The translations under genes were made by a program, and so were the position numbers. From NCBI RefSeq assembly GCF_018863415.1, contig NZ_JAHKSN010000010.1, positions 1 to 64,000 of the forward strand: a stretch of 64,000 bases of DNA, in the 5' to 3' direction. Within the stretch, counting starts at the first letter, position 1; each line of letters begins with the position of its first letter. Shown one piece after another: positions 55,473 through 64,000 of the stretch. The DNA is from Deinococcus aestuarii (lineage in GTDB: Bacteria; Deinococcota; Deinococci; Deinococcales; Deinococcaceae). The notes beneath the pieces were generated by a model, which saw nothing but the letters and a program-made list of their open reading frames with translations, ran no database searches and was not told the origin of the DNA.

Positions 55473-56506
55473 CTCACGAGCCCGGTCACGTCGGTGCCGG
55501 ACGCGACGGAGAGGGCCGCCAGGGCCCGCCAGAGGTTGTTCTGCGCCTGGGTCACCCCGAACCCGGCCTGCTGCGCCTGCACCTGCGCCTGCTGCACGTC
55601 GATGGCGGCGGCGGTCCCGGCCCGGAGGCGCGCCTGTGCCTGACTCAGCGTGGTCTGCGCGTTGGCGAGGGTCTGGCGGGCGAGGTCCACCCGCTGCGCC
55701 GCGTCCTGGGCCGTGCGGTAGGCGTCGCGGACCCCGGTGTTGGCCGAGCGCTGGGCACCCTCCAGGTCACGCCGGGCGTTGGCGAGGGCCACCTGGGCGT
55801 CTTGCAGGGTGCGGGCCGGGGTGTAGTCGTTGTCGGCGATGCGGACCTGGAGCGCGGCGAACTCCGCCCCCTGCGCCGCCTGCACGAGGGTGGGGAGCCG
55901 TTTCTCGAGCCCCGACTGGAGCCCCGCGAGCGTCACGCTGAGCTTGGGGGGCGCGGGCGGGGCGGCGAGGCGCAGGTCGGTGCCCGTGTTCAGGCCGAGG
56001 GTCCGGGCGAGCTGCGCCTCCAGCACGGGCAGGCTCGCGCGGGCGTCGGCGAGTTCCTGGCGGTCCTGGTTGAGGGTGGTCTGGGCGCGGTTCACGTCGA
56101 GCTGGGTGGCGACCCGGGCCTGAAGCCGGGCGCGGGCGATCTGGAGGGTGCGCTCGTCGAGGGCGACCTGCGCCTCGTTCAGGGTGATCCGCCCGGCGGC
56201 CTCGTACGCGGCGAGGTACCCGGTGATCACCGTCTGCGCCACGCCCAGCTTCGTCCCCGCCAGGGTGGCCTCGGCGGCGGCGGCCCCCTGCTGGGCCTGG
56301 GTCAGGGTGGTGATGATCGAGCTGGGGTCGGCCTGGGTGGCGCGCAGGGTGGCCTGGGCCTTTTGCAGGTTGGCGCGGGCGGTCGTCACGTCGGGGCCGC
56401 TCGCCAGCGCGCGCGCGACGGCGCTGTCCAGGGTGAGGCCCACCGTCTGCGCGGCGGCGAACGGGGAGGCGAGGGTGAGGGTCAGGGCGAGGACGAGACG
56501 GTTCAT
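55469..56506 (-). CDS. TolC-family outer-membrane channel, second copy
   Basis: A 345-residue TolC-like protein with a signal peptide ([20 protein letters not shown]). It has the repeating helical pattern LARALASG..., [20 protein letters not shown] and [20 protein letters not shown], and a C-terminal [17 protein letters not shown] repeat. It is short for the family (~430-490). It could be a partner of the first copy or a reduced channel. The ATG overlaps the upstream stop by 4 nt. Confidence 0.88.
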   Translation of the reverse strand: MNRLVLALTLTLASPFAAAQTVGLTLDSAVARALASGPDVTTARANLQKAQATLRATQADPSSIITTLTQAQQGAAAAEATLAGTKLGVAQTVITGYLAAYEAAGRITLNEAQVALDERTLQIARARLQARVATQLDVNRAQTTLNQDRQELADARASLPVLEAQLARTLGLNTGTDLRLAAPPAPPKLSVTLAGLQSGLEKRLPTLVQAAQGAEFAALQVRIADNDYTPARTLQDAQVALANARRDLEGAQRSANTGVRDAYRTAQDAAQRVDLARQTLANAQTTLSQAQARLRAGTAAAIDVQQAQVQAQQAGFGVTQAQNNLWRALAALSVASGTDVTGLVR

Positions 56507-57966
56507 GGGCGGGCCTCCGGCGCGGTCGGGGTCGAGGGGGGGGTGGTCAGGAGGGTGGGGTCGAGGTCGGTGGTCGCCTGGGAGAGCCGCAGCGAGGCGA
56601 GGTAGGCGTTCACGGTGGCGATGTCCACATTGAGCTCGGCCTGCCGCAGGTTCAGCTCGGCGGCCTCCACGTCGAGCGCGGTGGCGAGACCCGCCGTGAG
56701 CCGCCCGAGCGTGGTGGCGAGGGCCGCCCGCGCCCGGGTCAGGGCGCCGCGCTGGCTCCCCAGGGTGTCCAGGGCCGTCCGCAGGTCCGCGTAACGCTGG
56801 CGCACCTCCAGGTCCACGCTCTGCCGGGCGGTGTCGAGGGCGAGGGTCGCCTGCTGCACCCCCACCTCGGCGGAGGTCAGGGCCGTGCGCCTCGTGCCGC
56901 CGAGGACGGGCAGGTCGGCGCTCAGGGTCAGGGCCAGGCCGGTCGGGAGGTCGCCGGGGTCGCGCAGCGGGAAGCTCACCTGCCCGGCGAGGACACCCGT
57001 CTTCACGTCGAGGCTGCCGCCCACGGTGCGGGTGGCGATGGTGCTCGTGCTCGACGTGAGCTGGCCGTACTGCGCCGACGCGCTGAGGTCGGGCAGCCGC
57101 ACGTCGAGCTGCGCCGCCCGGAGCTGCGCCTGCGCGTCCGCGAGGTCATTTTGCGCGCGCGCCACCTCCGGCCGGGTCGCCAGCGCGCGGGTGATCTGGG
57201 CCTCCAGGGCGGCGGGCTGTCCCGGCGCGGCGGGGAGCGGACCGAAGGCGGTAGCCCCGGCCGGGAGGGTCACGGGCTGGCCGAGCAGGTTGGCGAGCCC
57301 CCGCGCGGCGAGGTCCACGTTCGTGCGGGCCTGCTCCTGGGCCGCCTGCGCGTCGTCGAAGGCCCCCTGCCGCACGAGCAGCCCCTCGGCGGTGAGGACA
57401 CCCGACTGCCGCTGCGACTGCGCCACCTCCAGTTGCCGGGCGGTGAGGTTGACCTGCGCGTCCGCCAGCGCCAGGCTCGCGGCGGCGTTGCGGGCCGCGA
57501 GATACGACTGCACCGCGTTCACGGTGGCGGTCAGCCGGGCGGCGCGCCGGTCGGCCCCGGCACGGCTGAGCCCGCGCTCCGCGCTGCGGACGGCCTCCAG
57601 AGCCGGGGACCACGGCAGCACGCTCGCCGAGACCTGCGCGGTCACGGTCGTGTTCAGGGTCAGGTCACCCGAGGAGAGGGGCACCTTTACGGCGCTCGCG
57701 TCCGCGCCCACGGTGACGTTGAGGCCCGCCCGCGCCCGGGCGCTCTGGAGCGCGAGTTCGGCGGCGCGGTATTGCAGGTCCGCACCCTGCCACCCCGGAC
57801 TCTGGCGCAGCCGGGCCAGGGTGCCTTGCAGGGTCAGCGGCGCGGAGACACTCTGGGCCGGGGCCGCCGCTGCGGGGGAGGGCGGGGCCGTCTGCGCCCG
57901 CGCACCCCCGAGGGCGAGGGGCACGAGCAGCAGCATGAGAGGGGCCGGACGGAGCGGAGAACGCAT
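56503..57966 (-). CDS. TolC-family outer-membrane channel, first copy
   Basis: A 487-residue TolC-family protein of usual length. Signal peptide [18 protein letters not shown]; two structural repeats, the first with [20 protein letters not shown], the second with [20 protein letters not shown] and [20 protein letters not shown]. Leads the efflux operon after tetR (about 90 nt between). Minus-strand CACTCACT at 57993-58000, shared with the tetR upstream region, may be an operator half-site. Confidence 0.9.
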   Translation of the reverse strand: MRSPLRPAPLMLLLVPLALGGARAQTAPPSPAAAAPAQSVSAPLTLQGTLARLRQSPGWQGADLQYRAAELALQSARARAGLNVTVGADASAVKVPLSSGDLTLNTTVTAQVSASVLPWSPALEAVRSAERGLSRAGADRRAARLTATVNAVQSYLAARNAAASLALADAQVNLTARQLEVAQSQRQSGVLTAEGLLVRQGAFDDAQAAQEQARTNVDLAARGLANLLGQPVTLPAGATAFGPLPAAPGQPAALEAQITRALATRPEVARAQNDLADAQAQLRAAQLDVRLPDLSASAQYGQLTSSTSTIATRTVGGSLDVKTGVLAGQVSFPLRDPGDLPTGLALTLSADLPVLGGTRRTALTSAEVGVQQATLALDTARQSVDLEVRQRYADLRTALDTLGSQRGALTRARAALATTLGRLTAGLATALDVEAAELNLRQAELNVDIATVNAYLASLRLSQATTDLDPTLLTTPPSTPTAPEARP

Positions 57967-57992
57967 GGGGAACCTCGGTGGTCGGTGGGGTT

Positions 57993-58000
57993 AGTGAGTG
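57993..58000. promoter_or_regulatory. Candidate TetR half-site before tolC
   Basis: AGTGAGTG, 26 nt before the tolC ATG; the same octamer occurs just upstream of tetR at 58653-58659 (7 of 8 plus the next base). Confidence 0.3.
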
Positions 58001-58055
58001 AGAACTTGCCTACGGCGAGCGGGCGGCATACGGACCCCATACGGCCCGGCGCGGG

Positions 58056-58649
<594 letters not shown>

Positions 58650-58650
58650 A

Positions 58651-58668
58651 AGTGAGTGTTTACTCGTT
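58651..58668. promoter_or_regulatory. Candidate TetR operator
   Basis: AGTGAGTGTTTACTCG: GAGT (58655-58658), 4-nt gap, ACTC (58663-58666), 6 nt before the tetR ATG. Short arms, so confidence is modest. Confidence 0.4.
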
Positions 58669-58739
58669 TATGTGCCCGCCGATGTTGAGCCAGATCACAC
58701 TGGAGGTCGGGCGGGGCGGGGAGGAACCGCCCCCCTTCC

Positions 58740-59759
<1,020 letters not shown>

Positions 59760-59883
59760 GCGGCGCAGTATGGCACTCCCCCTCACGGAGCGCTTCAGAC
59801 CGAGTTCAGAACGCCGTGAAAAGGGTGTCTGGCACGGGCGGGTGGCTCTTTGGAAATTCTCACATCCGCCGCTCAGCCTACGC

Positions 59884-59889
59884 TATGAT
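59884..59889 (+). promoter_or_regulatory. -10 element of the ABC importer genes
   Basis: TATGAT, near-consensus. The gene also has a ribosome site (GGGAGG at 59961-59966), so the leader is about 75 nt. No clear -35. Confidence 0.5.
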
Positions 59890-59971
59890 GCCTGTCGTCC
59901 ATCCACTCAGGTGCCGGTCGCCCCACATCCCAGGCTGTGAAGCGGCCCGCACCGAATTCTCGGGAGGCTCC

Positions 59972-61693
<1,722 letters not shown>

Positions 61694-61777
61694 CCCGCAC
61701 TCCCGGCGGGCGGGACGGCCTCACGCGGCTGTCCCCCCGCTTCGGCGTTTATCCCTCGCCCCACCGTAGAGGACCCT

Positions 61778-62800
61778 ATGCTCAACTTCATCGTCAGGCG
61801 GCTGATTCAGGTTCCGCTGGTGATGCTCGTGCTCTCGCTGTTCATCGTCGGGCTGACCCAGCTCCTGACGCCCGAGCAGCGCGCCGCCGGGTACATCCGC
61901 AGCGACCAGCAGGCCGCCCGATTGGAAGCCATCATCGAGGAACGCGGCCTGCGTGACCCCTTTGTCGTGCAGTACGGCAACTGGCTCGGCAGCACCCTGC
62001 AAGGCGACCTCGGCTTCTCGCGCGCCAGCGGCCAGGACGTGCTCCAGACGATCCGCGAGCGGCTGCCGAACACCATCGAGCTCACGTTGCTCACCGCCCT
62101 GCCGATCCTGCTGCTCGGCGTGTGGCTGGGCACCCTGAGTGCGCTGCACAAGGACAAGCTGATCGACCAGATTCTGCGCGTGCTGACCATCCTGGGCTAC
62201 AGCCTGCCGACCTTCGTGCTGGGGATCGTGCTGCTGGCCGTGTTCTACGGGTACCTGGGCTGGCTGCCGGGCGCCGGGCAGGTCAGCATCATCAACCAGT
62301 TCGCCCTCGGAGACCTGCGGCGTTACACCGGGCTGCTCAGCCTCGACGCGGCGCTCAACGGGCGCTGGGACATCGCCTGGGACGTGATCCAGCACCTGAT
62401 CCTGCCCGCCGCGACCCTGACGGTGGTGAGCGCGGCGACCATCGTAAAGGTCATGCGCAACAACATGCTGGAGGCGCTGACGAGCGACTACGTGCGCACG
62501 GCGCGCGCCAAGGGGCTGTCGAGCCGGGTGGTGAACAACAAGCACGCCCGGCGCAACGCGCTGCTGAGCATCGTGACGCTGGGGGGCTTTCTGATCATCA
62601 ACCTGCTGAGCGGCTCGCTCATCACCGAATTCATCTTCGGGTACCCTGGGGTGGGCCTGTGGATGGTGGAGGCCGGGCTACGGCTCGACATTCCCGCCGT
62701 GCTGGGCTTCGGGCTGCTCTCGGCGCTGATCGTGGTCGTGGTGAGCACGGTCGTGGACATCCTGTACGGGGTCGTGGACCCCCGCGTGAGGTTCGACTGA
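61778..62800 (+). CDS. ABC transporter permease, DppB-type
   Basis: A 340-residue permease. N-terminal [20 protein letters not shown] is the family start, and the ATPase-contact EAA loop ([40 protein letters not shown]) lies near residue 220. [19 protein letters not shown] is the following helix. Six membrane segments. Stop TGA and next ATG overlap in TGATG. Pairs with the DppC-type protein. Confidence 0.93.
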   Translation: MLNFIVRRLIQVPLVMLVLSLFIVGLTQLLTPEQRAAGYIRSDQQAARLEAIIEERGLRDPFVVQYGNWLGSTLQGDLGFSRASGQDVLQTIRERLPNTIELTLLTALPILLLGVWLGTLSALHKDKLIDQILRVLTILGYSLPTFVLGIVLLAVFYGYLGWLPGAGQVSIINQFALGDLRRYTGLLSLDAALNGRWDIAWDVIQHLILPAATLTVVSAATIVKVMRNNMLEALTSDYVRTARAKGLSSRVVNNKHARRNALLSIVTLGGFLIINLLSGSLITEFIFGYPGVGLWMVEAGLRLDIPAVLGFGLLSALIVVVVSTVVDILYGVVDPRVRFD

Positions 62801-63810
62801 TGACGGTCACCGCCCCCGCTCCCGCCTCCGGGCGCAGCCGCTGGAACCTCTTCTGGACCAGCCCCGCCATGCGCAAGCTGCGGCGCAACAAGCTCGCCAT
62901 CTCGGGCCTGATCATCACGCTGCTCTTCGGTCTCGTCGCGCTGTTCGCGCCGCTGATCGCCAAGCCGGGCGGCAACTGCCTGCGCGACCTGAACATCTCC
63001 AGCCCCAACGAGGTCTACAACCCGCTGGGCGGCGCCTTCTGGCAGGCCATCCTCGCGCCGCCCGAGAGTTGCTACGCCATCGAGCGCCTGAGCTTCGCCT
63101 CGACCCCGACGCCGCCCAGCCAGGAGGCTCTTTTCGGCACCTCCAACGGCTACAACATCTTCTACGGGCTGATCTGGGGCACCCGGACCACCTTCAAGAT
63201 GGCCTTTATCATCGTGGGCATCACGCTGGTCGTCGGGGTGATCATCGGGGCGCTCAGCGGCTACTACGGCGGCTGGGTGGACAACCTGATCCAGCGCTTT
63301 ATCGACGTGCTGTTCGCCCTGCCGCCCCTGATCCTGACGGTCGTGCTGCTGACCATCCTGCGGGCGCAAAATCCAGGGGGCAATCCCACCGGGCCGATCA
63401 TCCTGGCCTTCTGCATCGCGGGGTGGGCGGGATATGCCCGCGTGGTGCGCGGCGACGTCTTGAGGACCCGGCAGCTCGAATACGTGGACGCGGCCCGCTC
63501 ATTGGGGGCGCGCGACTGGCGGCTGGTGCTCCGGCACGTCGTTCCGAACAGCCTCGCCAGCGTGCTCACGCTCGCGGTGCTCGATCTCGCCACCATTCCG
63601 CTCAGCGTGGCGGCCCTCTCGTTCCTGGGGCTGGGCTTCGAGAGCGGGTACGCCGAGTGGGGCCAGCTCGTCGAGTTCGCGCGGCCCTGGCTCAAGCCCG
63701 ACTACTGGTACGTGCTGGCCTTCCCGGCGCTGTTCATCGTGACCTTCAGCCTCGCTTTCAACCTCTTCGGCGACGGCCTGCGGGATGCGCTGGACCCCAA
63801 GAGCCGGTAG
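62800..63810 (+). CDS. ABC transporter permease, DppC-type
   Basis: A 336-residue permease. The start [20 protein letters not shown] is typical. A periplasmic insertion of about 70 residues with two Cys ([11 protein letters not shown] and [11 protein letters not shown]), possibly disulfide-bonded, lies before [19 protein letters not shown]. The EAA loop [40 protein letters not shown], is followed by [20 protein letters not shown]. The ATP-binding subunits are not in the window and the operon appears to close after this gene. Confidence 0.93.
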   Translation: MTVTAPAPASGRSRWNLFWTSPAMRKLRRNKLAISGLIITLLFGLVALFAPLIAKPGGNCLRDLNISSPNEVYNPLGGAFWQAILAPPESCYAIERLSFASTPTPPSQEALFGTSNGYNIFYGLIWGTRTTFKMAFIIVGITLVVGVIIGALSGYYGGWVDNLIQRFIDVLFALPPLILTVVLLTILRAQNPGGNPTGPIILAFCIAGWAGYARVVRGDVLRTRQLEYVDAARSLGARDWRLVLRHVVPNSLASVLTLAVLDLATIPLSVAALSFLGLGFESGYAEWGQLVEFARPWLKPDYWYVLAFPALFIVTFSLAFNLFGDGLRDALDPKSR

Positions 63811-63823
63811 AAAGCCTCAAACG

Positions 63824-63855
63824 GACGCCCCCTGGTGTGAAGGCCGGGGGGCGTC
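63824..63855 (+). terminator. Hairpin after the importer genes
   Basis: GACGCCCCC (63824-63832) pairs with GGGGGCGTC (63847-63855); 14-nt loop, no T-run. A plausible end of the operon. The remaining 145 nt contain no gene I can support. Confidence 0.5.
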
Positions 63856-64000
63856 GCGCTTGGTCGGATGGGAGTGAGCGTTCTTCATTCGCTGGATGCC
63901 CGGCCCGCTCCCGCTGCTTCGCGGCTTTGGAAGTCAAGGGGGAGCAAGAGACCCTTCAATAGGCACGTTCTCCGGCCGCCTCGGCCCAGCCGGGCAGGCT

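Noticed and set aside
63856..64000. Possible mobile-repeat sequence at the right edge.
   Set aside because: AT/GC pattern is unremarkable and no repeat partner occurs in the window; cannot be judged without the flanking sequence.

Overview
The window is high-GC bacterial chromosome, and the evidence points to the genus Deinococcus. The replication-restart protein PriA has lost its helicase motifs but kept its zinc fingers. A CbiX chelatase carries the extra C-terminal cysteine domain known from D. radiodurans DR2241. The pilus assembly ATPase has the Thermus/Deinococcus-type long N-terminus. Many genes have a -10-like TANNNT hexamer 6-8 nt before the start codon, the layout of leaderless Deinococcus transcripts. 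Most of the window is chromosomal housekeeping. I see no phage, IS element, CRISPR array or rRNA, and only one tRNA (Thr, anticodon CGT).

Layout. 0-10 kb: a MoaD-MoaE fusion, ruvC-prsW, an A-type Fe-S carrier, a small gene behind a candidate radiation/desiccation-response palindrome, manA, an S41 peptidase, an M20 peptidase, an EF-hand protein, the CbiX fusion and a membrane protein. 10-19 kb: a phosphoesterase, a gene broken by an in-frame TGA, priA, a DMT permease, a penicillin acylase, fosX, and an orphan ABC membrane domain cut by a late TAG. 19-25 kb: yjbQ, a nested palindromic element, then pilT, pilB, a YqeG phosphatase and pgeF on the minus strand. 25-31 kb: a frameshifted gene, fabI, an AT-rich orphan, and a run of small plus-strand genes ending in a second pilT. 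31-37 kb: remains of an AT-rich antitoxin-like gene, an SMI1/KNR4-HEAT gene overlapping dnaE by 4 nt, and dnaE itself with two AT-rich patches.

37-50 kb: an AMIN-domain cell-wall amidase, a Na+/H+ antiporter, rpoZ, a multiply frameshifted membrane-protein gene, an acyltransferase, tRNA-Thr, a dynamin-like GTPase, a four-gene minor-pilin operon, a proline-rich small protein and two metallopeptidases. 50-59 kb: a TetR-headed efflux operon (tetR, two tolC-like genes, adaptor, RND pump), the last four genes joined by 4-nt overlaps. 59-64 kb: ddl, then a divergent peptide/solute ABC importer (binding protein and two permeases; its ATPases are not in the window).

Functional themes are type IV pili/natural transformation (pilT x2, pilB, three prepilins and a PilX-like gene), DNA replication and repair (dnaE, priA, ruvC), envelope synthesis and editing (ddl, pgeF, amidase, acyltransferase, fabI), and drug tolerance (RND pump, FosX). 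The most unusual features are five interrupted genes in otherwise tidy sequence, the base-composition mosaic inside dnaE with an immunity-like gene coupled to it, and the nested palindromes at 19.6 kb. I did not find a clearly new multi-gene system. The closest candidates are the palindromic element and the dnaE/SMI1 arrangement.
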